Assembly (NCBI GenBank): GCA_020636355.1
Contig: JACJYB010000009.1
Span: 110,999-174,998, forward strand
Reading direction: 5' to 3'
DNA: 64,000 bases
From: Lewinellaceae bacterium
Lineage (GTDB): Bacteria > Bacteroidota > Bacteroidia > Chitinophagales > Saprospiraceae
Positions 45,784 to 55,165 of the stretch are shown in pieces; position 1 is the stretch's first letter; every line of letters begins with the position of its first letter. Position numbers and translations under genes: made by a program. The notes beneath the pieces are model-generated. The model did not search any database. It saw only the letters and a program-made list of their open reading frames with translations, and was not told where the DNA came from.

Positions 45784-46066
45784 ATTCGAGCTTGTTTAGA
45801 TTTCTACAAAGATGATCATCCAGGTTAATTTCTTTGCCATTTATTAGCAACGAAATTCTAAGATCGTATCTGACGACAAATCCTTCCCTTCTCCTTTTCA
45901 TTCAGGACGCCGTCACGGTTACCTACGGTAAGTTTTCATGCTTAAAAAATCATCCTTTCAGGCGATGTTTTGAAAGACTGTTGAGATGCAATTTTGTTGG
46001 GAAACGAAAAGAAGTTCTTTCATCTGAAAGACTTTGATCCGGAGATTAATTAACCATATTTCAAGG

Positions 46067-46540
46067 ATGATGAAAACAATGATAACACGTGTTTTGTCCA
46101 GCTTGTTCTTTACAGTGTATTTCACGTTGGGTTGGGGTCAGGAATATGATCCCAGTACAGGCAACACCCATTATCCGAACGGAACCATTTACCTGTCCAA
46201 CACACATGGTTTCGGTCAGGGCCCGGTCGTCCTAGGTCCCCAGCGAGAGGACGGGTCCCGCGAAGCAGCCGATTGCGATGAGAACGAAGATCGCTGCCGA
46301 GAGTTACTGGAAGAAGCAGCGGACAGCAAAAAACCTACAACACCAGCACCGGACGACGGCGGTTCTGGAGGAAGCACAGGTGAAGGAGAAACGACCAGTC
46401 AAGCATTACAAACTGAAATCCGACAATACATCGCACAGTACAAAATAAAGCCCGGAGTTTGGCTTAAAGCCAACGGAAAGTGGTCGTTTATGAGAGACCC
46501 CAAAAGCTGGAACAGTAAGATTTACAGTAGCTGGAAGTAA
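46067..46540 (+). CDS. hypothetical secreted protein
   Basis: 157 aa from the first ATG of a pair at 46067; an upstream TTG at 46034 is less likely. Signal peptide through about residue 24 (LSSLFFTVYFTLGWGQ). The mature part has a Gly/Thr/Pro linker (KPTTPAPDDGGSGGSTGEGE) separating an N-terminal Cys-containing part from a small C-terminal domain (WLKANGKWSFMRDPKSW). No family recognised. Followed by a strong terminator. Confidence 0.7.
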   Translation: MMKTMITRVLSSLFFTVYFTLGWGQEYDPSTGNTHYPNGTIYLSNTHGFGQGPVVLGPQREDGSREAADCDENEDRCRELLEEAADSKKPTTPAPDDGGSGGSTGEGETTSQALQTEIRQYIAQYKIKPGVWLKANGKWSFMRDPKSWNSKIYSSWK

Positions 46541-46565
46541 CAGGATAGAGCTAATGAAAGCGATG

Positions 46566-46590
46566 AAGGTGTCTTCGGGCACCTTTTTTT
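46566..46590 (+). terminator. rho-independent terminator with TTCG loop
   Basis: AAGGTGTC-TTCG-GGCACCTT stem (one G:U pair) with a stable UUCG tetraloop, followed by seven T residues. It lies 26 bp after the hypothetical secreted protein gene. Confidence 0.92.
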
Positions 46591-46608
46591 ATTGATCTTA
46601 TTTAAGAT

Positions 46609-47082
46609 TCAGACGGTACCCTTATTGTGATACCTCCAAATAGAAATGAGTAACCGAAAGAAAAGGGCAATAGTGGTCATTATGGCGGCCACAGCGAAAA
46701 AAGTCATCTCGGACCGGATGTAGGGCTCCATGGATTCCTGCCCCATATTGGTCAAATGATACATAAAGGATTCCAGCCCCTCATCATTGATGTATTCATT
46801 GAATGCCTTGAACTGTCTTAATGTGTAAAGGAATAAGGGTATGCAGCCGACCATCATCAGGGCTTTCAGCCACTGAATACGGGCAAAAAACGAATACGGA
46901 AGTAAGAATAACCACCGCACGAGCGTTATAAATACGCCAATGAACCAAAGATTGCTAAACAGGAACGGAAATTGATAGATCTTATTCGTGATCGGTAATA
47001 GTATCAGAAGCATCAAAACGCCGGCGAAGGTCCAGCCGATCAGTTCGATAGTCCAAATGGTTCGTGTCTGGATGCGATTCAT
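46609..47082 (-). CDS. hypothetical four-helix membrane protein
   Basis: 157 aa with four predicted transmembrane segments (about 13-33, 42-62, 70-90, 122-145). No family recognised. The ATG at 47082 is preceded, four bases away, by TATTTTTG, a -7-like box. Divergent from the CBS-domain gene; the shared 126-bp region contains an inverted repeat of Crp/Fnr type. Confidence 0.7.
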   Translation of the reverse strand: MNRIQTRTIWTIELIGWTFAGVLMLLILLPITNKIYQFPFLFSNLWFIGVFITLVRWLFLLPYSFFARIQWLKALMMVGCIPLFLYTLRQFKAFNEYINDEGLESFMYHLTNMGQESMEPYIRSEMTFFAVAAIMTTIALFFRLLISIWRYHNKGTV

Positions 47083-47086
47083 TGCA

Positions 47087-47094
47087 CAAAAATA
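47087..47094 (-). promoter_or_regulatory. Bacteroidota -7 box (TATTTTTG) for the membrane protein gene
   Basis: Minus-strand TATTTTTG fits TAnnTTTG and is four bases from the ATG, implying a leaderless transcript. Confidence 0.4.
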
Positions 47095-47139
47095 ACCGCC
47101 CTGGGAGATTTTGTTAGTCTATGGTGTGATCATATGAAA

Positions 47140-47157
47140 TTATGATTCAGATCATAA
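47140..47157. promoter_or_regulatory. Crp/Fnr-type inverted repeat TTATGAT-TCAG-ATCATAA
   Basis: Perfect seven-base arms around four bases; contains TGAT-N4-ATCA, the core of Fnr-type boxes. It lies between divergent genes, 51 bp before the CBS-domain gene start and 57 bp before the membrane protein gene. Confidence 0.45.
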
Positions 47158-47208
47158 CTACTGTAGGTGAATTTGGTTGTAATTTATAATTAGAATAAAA
47201 ATCGGATC

Positions 47209-47634
47209 ATGATGAACGTACTTTTACCAGTTTCAGAATTTATGGCTAAAGATCTCATTACGGTAGGCGAAGGAGATGGATTGAATGAAGTAAAGAAGAT
47301 TTTTGACGACCATAACATCCACCACATTCCGGTGGTTCACTTCAAAGAGATAAAAGGAATGATTTCCAAAACCGACTTTCTGGCATACCTGAAAGGAGCC
47401 GGCAAAGATGCTGATCTATCCAAAATCGATGCAAAGAAGGTGATGACAACCAAATTGGCAAAATTGGCTCCGGAAGACCGGGTACAAATCGCCATTGACC
47501 TTTTCACCCTCAACCGCTTTCACGCATTGCCGGTCGTTGATAAAGGAGAGTTGGTAGGTTTGATCACCACCCATGACCTGATCATTGCTTTATCTAAGGA
47601 AAAGATCCATCTGGAAGACTACAAGCATCATTAA
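47209..47634 (+). CDS. CBS domain-pair protein
   Basis: 141 aa consisting of two CBS domains (about residues 8-62 and 76-136): EFMAKDLITVGEGDGLNEVKKIF, HIPVVHFKEIKGMISKTDFL, KLAPEDRVQIAIDLF and ALPVVDKGELVGLITTHDLI. CBS pairs bind adenine nucleotides and act as energy-state sensors; no effector domain is attached. A Fnr-type box upstream fits the frequent placement of such genes in oxygen- or stress-responsive regulons. Confidence 0.92.
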   Translation: MMNVLLPVSEFMAKDLITVGEGDGLNEVKKIFDDHNIHHIPVVHFKEIKGMISKTDFLAYLKGAGKDADLSKIDAKKVMTTKLAKLAPEDRVQIAIDLFTLNRFHALPVVDKGELVGLITTHDLIIALSKEKIHLEDYKHH

Positions 47635-47698
47635 TAGGGCACGATTTGTGTCTTAACCGCAGGCTGGCTTCTTATTGACTAACCAAATTCGCAATCAC

Positions 47699-48091
47699 AT
47701 GTGGATCAGAGACGACATTGCCATCCAGGAAATTAAGCAGGCATTTTCTAAAAAATTCCCCGGATTGAAAATTGAATTCTACAAAGAACATCATGAAGCC
47801 GGAGAAGGGTCGCCGCAAAAGGCTATAATCGATGAACGCGTAAAGATCGGGGACATCCGCTCCAATCATCAGGAAGGTGATTTACAGATATTAGCAGATA
47901 TGCCGGTTAAAAAGCTGGAGGCCATCTTTGATCACCAATACGGGCTACATGTTCAGGTATTCCGGAAATCACGTAATCTTTGGTTGCAGACCACGGCCAC
48001 CGATCATTGGACCCTGAAGGAACAAAATGAAAAAGGCTTGCAGACTAACGATGAGTTAAGCTATGGGACCATCACCGAGCGGATGGATTGA
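47699..48091 (+). CDS. hypothetical protein
   Basis: 130 aa from the ATG at 47699; a TTG at 47675 would add eight residues. Soluble, mixed alpha/beta composition, with the ordered segment DIAIQEIKQAFSKKFPGLKI followed by LEAIFDHQYGLHVQVFRKS and a charged C-terminus. It follows the CBS-domain gene by 64 bp in the same direction and may be in the same operon. No family named with confidence. Confidence 0.7.
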   Translation: MWIRDDIAIQEIKQAFSKKFPGLKIEFYKEHHEAGEGSPQKAIIDERVKIGDIRSNHQEGDLQILADMPVKKLEAIFDHQYGLHVQVFRKSRNLWLQTTATDHWTLKEQNEKGLQTNDELSYGTITERMD

Positions 48092-48106
48092 TGCAGTTAG
48101 TCCAGC

Positions 48107-49465
48107 CTAAAGGAGCTGAATGATGCCATAAGCACTTACGCCCAGAATCCCCAGAATGCTAAGGGCAAGATAGAGGTCGTATCCCGTTGTAGGACGAAAA
48201 GCTTCCGGCGTGCGTCGTAACCGGAAGTGGATGGCTGCATAAACCACAATCAATAGCATCAGTGATCCGGCAATGCCTCCGCTCATGACCATTAATACCG
48301 GTAGTTTGATTGTAAGGAAAAGAATAGCCCAGAGCAGCGGGAAGAGCCAGGATAGCCGTGCAATCGATCGCCGGCGTTGCTCCATATCAAAAAAATTGAT
48401 CCAGCCATATTGTCCGAAGATATCACTGTATTGCCGGGCCCAGGCAGCCAGTGCGGCAAACAAAGTGCTGAACAAAACGATGAAAGCCCCAACCAGGAAT
48501 AGGAGTTTCGCTCCCGGTCCAACGGTCTCGGTGTACATCCCTGATAAGGTTTCGATCATCTTAAATCCTTCCGGAATTTCACCTCTTTGGTGCAGCACGG
48601 CGGCCCCCAGAAGGTAAAAGGATGCCGTTACGGCGGTATAGAACACCATAGCCAGCAAGGCGTCCAGTTTCATTACCTTGATCCATCCGTGCGCACGCGC
48701 TTCCCAAGCCGTGGAGCCATCACGAGGTCCGGTAAAACGGGCATAACCTTTCTCAAGGCACCAGTACGTGTAATAGATGATCTCTTCGCCTCCAACGCCG
48801 GTGATTCCAAAGGCAGCGATGGCATACCAAACCGTATTGTTTGGAAGATGACCCTGAAGTCCGGACCAGATATCGGACCAATGAATGGCATAAGGTGTAG
48901 CCTGGATGAAATACAGGGAGGTAAAAGTGAAGATGGTAAAGAGCGCAATAAGAACCAGCGACAATTTTTCGATGTATCCATAGTAACCCCGGTAGACCAT
49001 CAGCGCTACCACAACCGCCATAACCAGTACCCAATAAGTGATCGACAGCCAGGGAAAGATCATATTCAATACAATAGCAACGCCGCCGATGATCCCGCCG
49101 ACCTGGAACATTTTGACCAGGGCCAGATAGAAATAACCGGCAACACTCCAGCGCACCTTACCGATGCGTGGTCCGGGCAATAGCCCAAAGGATTGCATGG
49201 CCGTTTCTCCGGTGATGATGGCTTGCTTGGCCAGCTCCATCTGGACAGCAACTTTTACCCCGCAACTGACCAGGATGACCCAGAAAGTGACAAAACCGGC
49301 TTTGGCGCCCAGGCTGGTGGTGGCAATCAATTCGCCGGATCCAACGATGACTGCAGAGAGGATAAATCCAGGGCCCAAATGACTCAACCGGCCAAATAAA
49401 TGGGTGGGAGGGTCTTTGATCTGCTGGATATCCAGCCGGTAGGGGTCGGTATGGTTATCAGTCAT
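48107..49465 (-). CDS. Nramp-family transporter lacking the canonical metal-binding motifs
   Basis: 452 aa with about eleven transmembrane segments in the Nramp arrangement. Helix 1 reads GPGFILSAVIVGSGELIATT; the classical DPGN motif that binds the metal is replaced by GSGE. Helix 6 reads AAFGITGVGGEEIIYYTYW and lacks the MPH motif, with Glu-Glu instead. It therefore belongs to an Nramp-like group whose substrate is unlikely to be Mn2+ or Fe2+ bound in the usual way. Stand-alone, convergent with the preceding hypothetical gene. Confidence 0.85.
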   Translation of the reverse strand: MTDNHTDPYRLDIQQIKDPPTHLFGRLSHLGPGFILSAVIVGSGELIATTSLGAKAGFVTFWVILVSCGVKVAVQMELAKQAIITGETAMQSFGLLPGPRIGKVRWSVAGYFYLALVKMFQVGGIIGGVAIVLNMIFPWLSITYWVLVMAVVVALMVYRGYYGYIEKLSLVLIALFTIFTFTSLYFIQATPYAIHWSDIWSGLQGHLPNNTVWYAIAAFGITGVGGEEIIYYTYWCLEKGYARFTGPRDGSTAWEARAHGWIKVMKLDALLAMVFYTAVTASFYLLGAAVLHQRGEIPEGFKMIETLSGMYTETVGPGAKLLFLVGAFIVLFSTLFAALAAWARQYSDIFGQYGWINFFDMEQRRRSIARLSWLFPLLWAILFLTIKLPVLMVMSGGIAGSLMLLIVVYAAIHFRLRRTPEAFRPTTGYDLYLALSILGILGVSAYGIIQLL

Positions 49466-49559
49466 TAGACATTTTGGTTACGGGCTAATCAGCTTGCCAT
49501 TGAAGATACAAAATGTGTCTGCTCCGGCAACACCAGCCGTCGATCAACCACCAAGTCAT

Positions 49560-50129
49560 CTAGGGTTCAATTTCATCGTGGAAGAACTGCAATACTTGTT
49601 TTCCTTGTTGGATGTGCCTTAACTGGTGGACGGCGATGATTTGAAATGCAATACCTAAAGGATAATAAAGATACTTGTTGGCAGGCGATACGATCCGGGT
49701 GTCCCTGGCGACCGCTTCGCCACTGGATTTCATATAGCCGATCATTTTTTGCTGGGATTCCACGAAATTCGAGAAGACCACATCCTGATAGGTAATGGCT
49801 GTCGGGGTCCATACCGGGAATGTTTTGACTTTGCGCGTATTGGAAGGCTGGACCCCATTGAGGATAAATTTGCCAAGTTTGTTGCCCCACCAGAGACCCA
49901 GTCCATTTAAGGACCGGCCATTCCCCAGGGTTATTTCAGCCAGTTGGTCAAAATAGGAGCGGTTGACTTTATCGAGGTGATCGATGATTTCATACAAACT
50001 CCAACGGTCCGAATCCGGTCTGCGATTCAGTCGTTCTTCACCGTGGATTTGCCAGGATAAAATTTCGTTTTGATTTTGATCCAGGAGCTCAGCTTGGCTA
50101 AGTAAGTCATTGGTCAGGTTCATAAGCAT
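49560..50129 (-). CDS. DinB family protein
   Basis: 189 aa from the ATG at 50129. DinB-like: SDRWSLYEIIDHLDKVNRSYFDQL near residue 40 with the first His, and LGIAFQIIAVHQLRHIQQ near the C-terminus with the other two ligands. Probable metal-dependent four-helix protein of unknown substrate. Single gene on the minus strand. Confidence 0.85.
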   Translation of the reverse strand: MLMNLTNDLLSQAELLDQNQNEILSWQIHGEERLNRRPDSDRWSLYEIIDHLDKVNRSYFDQLAEITLGNGRSLNGLGLWWGNKLGKFILNGVQPSNTRKVKTFPVWTPTAITYQDVVFSNFVESQQKMIGYMKSSGEAVARDTRIVSPANKYLYYPLGIAFQIIAVHQLRHIQQGKQVLQFFHDEIEP

Positions 50130-50251
50130 GGATTGTCTATGAAGATAATTAAAGCACGGGTACTTTACCGCAATGATGGGCAGCATATTACTGCGGGGTC
50201 CTTATGAGGCGATTAGTATCGCTGGAACTTCCGGAGCATCGGGTCATCCAC

Positions 50252-50259
50252 TATCTTTG
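50252..50259 (+). promoter_or_regulatory. Bacteroidota -7 box (TATCTTTG) for the methyltransferase gene
   Basis: Exact TAnnTTTG match, five bases before the ATG at 50265; transcription would start at or beside the start codon. Confidence 0.5.
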
Positions 50260-50264
50260 TATTT

Positions 50265-50966
50265 ATGGCATTAATCTTACTTCCGGTTCCGATAGGTGAG
50301 GCTGATCCGACATGGATGCCGCCGGTGGTTATTTCCTATTACCGTACGCTTGAATTTTTTATCGTCGAACAGGTGCGGACGGCAAGGCGTATGTTAAAAG
50401 CATTCGACCCGGAAATTGACATAAACCGGATTACATTTATGGAATTGGACAAGCACCATCAGCAAGACCCAGTCCAATTATTAGCTCCAGCCTCAGCAGG
50501 CCATTCCATCGGTTTGATGAGTGAGTCGGGATTGCCGGGAGTAGCTGACCCTGGTGGTTTTATCGTGGCTGCTGCCCATCGAATGGGAATTCAGGTGGTG
50601 CCCCTGCCCGGCCCGTCGTCCCTGATGCTTGCATTGATGGCTTCCGGGATGAACGGACAGGATTTTCGGTTTCATGGTTATCTGCCCGCCAAAAAGCCGG
50701 CGCTTTTCCAGGCTATTCAAAACTTGGACCGTGAGATGAACCGGTATACGACCGCGCACTTGTTCATTGAAGTCCCTTACCGGAATGAGTCTTTGTTCCA
50801 GGCATTTTTAGAGGTATTGTCTCCGGACACCGGCCTTTGTCTGGCCGTAAATCTTGGGTTGACCGGTGGGTGGGTGCGCTCGCAAACCATCCGGGCCTGG
50901 AAAAAAGAATTACCTCCTGACTTGCATAAGCAACTTTGCGTGTTTGCTGTCGGGAAACTGTTATAA
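50265..50966 (+). CDS. SAM-dependent methyltransferase of the tetrapyrrole methylase superfamily, RsmI-like
   Basis: 233 aa. The superfamily's signature SESGLPGVADPGG is at about residues 85-97, with AAHRMGIQVVPLPGPSSLMLALMASGMNGQDFRFHGYLP following, as in 16S rRNA cytidine-1402 2'-O-methyltransferases. The N-terminus (LILLPVPIGEADP) differs from true RsmI, and the length is shorter than the ~280 aa usual there, so it is likely a paralogue with another target. Its stop lies four bases from that of the convergent T9SS gene. Confidence 0.82.
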   Translation: MALILLPVPIGEADPTWMPPVVISYYRTLEFFIVEQVRTARRMLKAFDPEIDINRITFMELDKHHQQDPVQLLAPASAGHSIGLMSESGLPGVADPGGFIVAAAHRMGIQVVPLPGPSSLMLALMASGMNGQDFRFHGYLPAKKPALFQAIQNLDREMNRYTTAHLFIEVPYRNESLFQAFLEVLSPDTGLCLAVNLGLTGGWVRSQTIRAWKKELPPDLHKQLCVFAVGKLL

Positions 50967-50970
50967 AAGC

Positions 50971-51915
50971 TCAATAAGGGTAAACAATTAACCTCGAGAG
51001 ATATCCTTCCTGATCATTTCCAAGTCGCAATATGCAGATGCCTTTGGGGATATCGTAAATTTCCAGTGCTTTGGTCCCCGGACGTATGGACCTTTCAAAA
51101 TATTTTACTCCATTTAAGCTAAAGCATTCCATGGACACCGGACCATCAAAATTTGAATGGATCCGGACCATTCCGTGCACACCTACCGGATTCGGACTGA
51201 CCGTAAATGTTCCGGAAGGAGCATTATCCTGGAAACGGGAAGAAACGACATCCGCCTTATAAACCCTGAGGTGCCGCCACAAGCCGCGATAGGCAAATGC
51301 ACCACCAAAATCAGAATTGGATAGATTGTAATCAAACCCGCCGTCTTCCAGGGTTCCTGGCACCGTGTCTACCGGGGAACCATCCAGATAAAACCACGTC
51401 ATAGCCCTTGTTCTGCTGTGGTAAATAAATAGCTGGTGCCACATAGTTACATCCGGAGAACCAGAAACAATCGATGCAATCGAACCGTTATTCAGATTGA
51501 TGTAATAATAGTCCTTATCCTTAAATTGATCATATCCGGTACCAAAGCTTAAATACCGGTAACTCAAGCCCAGCACTATAATGGGATGAATCTGCCGATC
51601 CAGGGTGTCCAATTTGAATTCCAGAGAAATACCGAAAGAAGTATCGGCCAGTTCCGGGATGGTTAAGGACCGGATTAAGGAAGTATCATAGGACGTTTGG
51701 TTGTATCCGCTAAAACCGCCATAAGAATAAATGCCGTCAACTCCGGAGAAAGGCGCATTTTCAGCAATCAGATCATCGACATGGTCCAGGGAATCCTCGA
51801 GGGTGTTGATCAATGGGAAATGGACCACCTCGGTTAATGGAACCATCTGTGCATGCAAGTCAGCAAAGACTCCCGGGATCAAAATTGAAAGAATCAGGTA
51901 ATGCAGAAATTTCAT
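50971..51915 (-). CDS. secreted LamG/concanavalin-like protein with T9SS sorting domain
   Basis: 314 aa, signal peptide through about residue 22 (GVFADLHAQ). The middle (residues 90-230: ISLEFKLDTLDRQIHPIIVLG; TMWHQLFIYHSRTRAMTWFYLDGSPVDT) has the look of a LamG-like jelly roll with a ligand-facing loop. The C-terminal ~75 residues (VSPNPVGVHGMVRIHS to RLIVYPY) are a T9SS tail. Role unknown. Confidence 0.75.
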   Translation of the reverse strand: MKFLHYLILSILIPGVFADLHAQMVPLTEVVHFPLINTLEDSLDHVDDLIAENAPFSGVDGIYSYGGFSGYNQTSYDTSLIRSLTIPELADTSFGISLEFKLDTLDRQIHPIIVLGLSYRYLSFGTGYDQFKDKDYYYINLNNGSIASIVSGSPDVTMWHQLFIYHSRTRAMTWFYLDGSPVDTVPGTLEDGGFDYNLSNSDFGGAFAYRGLWRHLRVYKADVVSSRFQDNAPSGTFTVSPNPVGVHGMVRIHSNFDGPVSMECFSLNGVKYFERSIRPGTKALEIYDIPKGICILRLGNDQEGYLSRLIVYPY

Positions 51916-52016
51916 AATTTGAATGTTGAATCAATTGATTTGATAAAATACTTGATTTCGCTTAAACCTGCAAAACGCACTGGAACTGCCTGTCGATTCG
52001 CCTCTTAATTAATGAT

Positions 52017-52024
52017 TACATTTG
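52017..52024 (+). promoter_or_regulatory. Bacteroidota -7 box (TACATTTG) for the tricorn-like protease gene
   Basis: Exact TAnnTTTG, 27 bp before the ATG at 52052. No convincing -33 element. Confidence 0.35.
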
Positions 52025-52051
52025 TAAACTTGCTAATTCTAAATCTGAGTT

Positions 52052-55000
52052 ATGAAATGGTTTATCCTCGTGGTCTCTATGGCCTCATTTACAGTTGCAG
52101 ATTCCCAGTCCGCACCTTTTTTCGCTGAATATCCTGCCCCTAGTCCGGATGGAAATTATCTGGTGTTCAGTTACCAGGATGATCTTTGGAAAATTTCGGT
52201 TCAGGGAGGAGAAGCGGTACGACTGACAGCGATGCCTGGTAAGGAAACCCGGCCTCGGTTTTCCCCCGATGGCAAATGGATTGCATTCTCGGCCAGACCA
52301 ACCGGAAATGACGACCTATATGTTATGCCATCTTCCGGTGGAGAGATCCGGCAACTTACCTACCATACAGCTGCCGATGAGGTAGAATCCTGGTCCTGGG
52401 ATAACGCTTCAATCTATTTTACATCAACGCGCAGCAATCGAATTACGGCCTATCGGGTTTCCTTGCAGGGAGGCACTCCCGAACGGTTGTATGCCAATTA
52501 TTTCAATACCATTCATAACATTTGTTTTCACCCCAAGACGGGAGCCATGTGGTTCAATGAAAGCTGGGAATCCAGCGCCTTTGAACACCGGAAAGGTTAT
52601 AAAGGAGCACATAATCCGGATCTGAAATCTTATCAACCGGATACCAGGAACTATCAGGAACACACCGATTGGGAGGGTAAGGATTTTGGAACTACCATAG
52701 ACCGGAATGGATCCATCTATTTCGTCAGCGACCGGGATAATGGAGAATACAACATCTATCAGTTGCAAGCCAATGATGCGGTGAAACGGTTAACCCGGGA
52801 TGGCAGCTCCTGGTACCACATTCAGGTCAGTGCCAATGGACAGATCATTGCCGGGGAAAAAGATTACCAGCTTTGGATATATGATGTAGCTTCCGGTCGC
52901 GCACGCAAACTTGCTTTTAATCTGCCCCAATACTCCGAATTGGAACAGCCACAGGATTTTAAAGTCCAGAACCGGATCAGTGACTTCGATGTTTCCCCAG
53001 ACAATAAAAAAATTGCCTTTGTGTCCCGTGGTGAGCTCTTCGTGTCGGATAACAAAGGAAAATTTGTGGTACAGCTCAAAACAGCTGTTGACGGCCGCGT
53101 TTCCGAAGTGCATTGGTTGAAAGATAGCCGCACTATACTATTCAACCAAACAGTGGCCGGCTATCAGAATTGGTTTACCCTACCTGCGGATGGATCGGCG
53201 CAGGCTACGCAGATTACCCGTGATGTGAATAACAACCAGACGCTGACCTTTAACAGTGATCGGACGAAAGCTGTTTATTTTTCCGGTAGGGATGAACTCC
53301 GTGAGCTGGACCTGGCGACCATGAAATCAACCTTGTTGGTCCGCGATGAATTCTGGGAATTGTACCAGAGCCCGGCCCATTACAGTCCGGATGACCAATG
53401 GATTCTTTTGAAGCCTACCGGAACTTCGAACGCGACCTCTTCGTATATCAGGTGTCGGATAAATCGGTCCGTAACCTGACGAATACCGCAGTCACCGAAA
53501 CCGGCGGCTACTGGAGCCCTGATGGCAAATACATCTATTATTACGGAAACCCGTTCAAGCCGGCCTATCCGTATGGGCTCGATGATCCGGATCTGTTCCG
53601 CATGCCGTTGGTGAAAATACAAGAACCCTTTTCTTCCGATAAAAACCGCGACCTGTTCCTTCCCGATTCCTTGCAAAAGAAGGACACCGGAAAGCCGGTG
53701 GTTGTCATTGACAATGTGGATCTGATGGAGCGGGTTGAGCCGATTGGACCGACCTTTGGAAGTCAGGGATCGCCAATGGTTTTCCGGGATAAAGACAAAA
53801 CGACCGTATTGTTCGTGTCCAATCAAAGCGAAGGAGACGCTTCCATCTGGAAAATGGTGATGGAGCCTTTTGAAAAGACCAAAACCGAAAAAATTGATGG
53901 GGCAAATACATTTGGTCTGGATGTCCGGCGGGTAAAGGATGATTATTATGCATTGATTCGCGGCAATTTATTTACCCTGGATTTAGGAGGCAATAAGACT
54001 AAAAAACTCGATATCGATTATACCTTCCAGCGCAATCTGGCCGGTGAATTCCGTCAGATGTTTTTTGAAACCTGGGCCAACCTGGAACAGAATTACTACG
54101 ATGAAAACTTTCATGGAAAAGATTGGCCGGGACTGCGCGATAAATATGCTGCTTTTTACCATATGTTAATACACGCGGTGATTTACGGCGGCTGATCAAT
54201 GACCTTCTGGGGAATTGAATACCTCCCATTTCGGCTTCAGCAGTTTTGGTGACGAAGAAGATACTTATTACGAGACATCCACGATGGCCACCGGCATTGA
54301 ATTTTCACAGACAGATCCCTATGTAGTGGAACGGATAGTCAGGAACAGCCCGGCCGATGGATTGGCTGCACCCTTGCAGTCCGGAGATCGGTTAATCGCC
54401 ATCGACGGCAATGCCATTAATGCATCACATAACCGGGAATCGTATTTCGTCAGGCCTTCCCTCCCGGATGAATGCTCCCTGACTTTCCTTCGCGGCCACG
54501 ATACCATCCAAGTCAAACTGGATCCGGTAAATTATTTCTCCATTCGCAATGAGTTGTACGATGAGTGGATTGAAAACAACCAACACCGGGTTGACATGGA
54601 GAGCAAAAAACGGATCGCATACGTCTACATGAAAAATATGGGCGGGGGAGAGCTGGAGAAATTCATGAAGGATATGGTCAGTGAGGGGGCGCACCGGGAT
54701 GCTTTGATCCTTGACTTGCGCTACAACACCGGGGGTAATGTGCACGACGATGTATTGCGCTTCCTGAGCCAGAAACCCTATCTCCAATGGAAATACCGGG
54801 GTGGTCAGCTGACCCAGCAATCCAACTTTGCGCCAGCTGCCAAACCGATGGTCCTGCTGGTCAATCAGCAGAGCCTGAGCGATGCAGAAATGACGTCAGC
54901 AGGGTTCAAACAACTGGGGTTAGGGAAAATCATCGGCACCGAGACGTACCGGTGGATCATTTTTACCTCTGGCAAAGGACTGGTGGATGGCTCTTTCTAC

Positions 55001-55165
55001 CGGTTACCCTCCTGGGGCTGTTACACGATGGACGGAAAAGACCTTGAAAAAACAGGGGTCGCTCCCGATATCTATGTGCGGAACACCTTTGTAGATCGTG
55101 TCGAAGGCAAGGACCCTCAACTGGACCGTGCCATCGAAGAGGTGATGAAGCAGTTGGGAAATTAG
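52052..55165 (+). CDS. tricorn-like S41 family protease, reading frame broken three times
   Basis: Read as one gene this is a ~1037 aa exported tricorn-type protease. It has a signal peptide (MKWFILVVSMASFTVADSQS), two sets of WD40/PD40-like blades, a C1 region (FFETWANLEQNYYDENFHGKDW), a PDZ domain (SPADGLAAPLQSGDRLIAIDGNAI), and an S41 serine protease core with VNQQSLSDAEMTSAGF holding the nucleophile. In the sequence it is split into 52052-53479, 53398-54195 and 54215-55165. One added base in each of TTTT 53406-53409, TTTTT 54153-54157 and GGGG 54209-54212 restores a single frame (WILFEAYRNF; AAFLPYVNTRGDL; LLGELNTSHFGF). It probably degrades peptides in the periplasm. Confidence 0.9.

Noticed and set aside
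45834..46037. 67 aa ORF in the gap before the hypothetical secreted protein
   Set aside because: No start context, no domain, composition like the surrounding spacer; treated as non-coding.
48587..49183. 198 aa plus-strand ORF opposite the Nramp-like gene
   Set aside because: Polar antisense frame of a membrane protein gene, no start context or domain.
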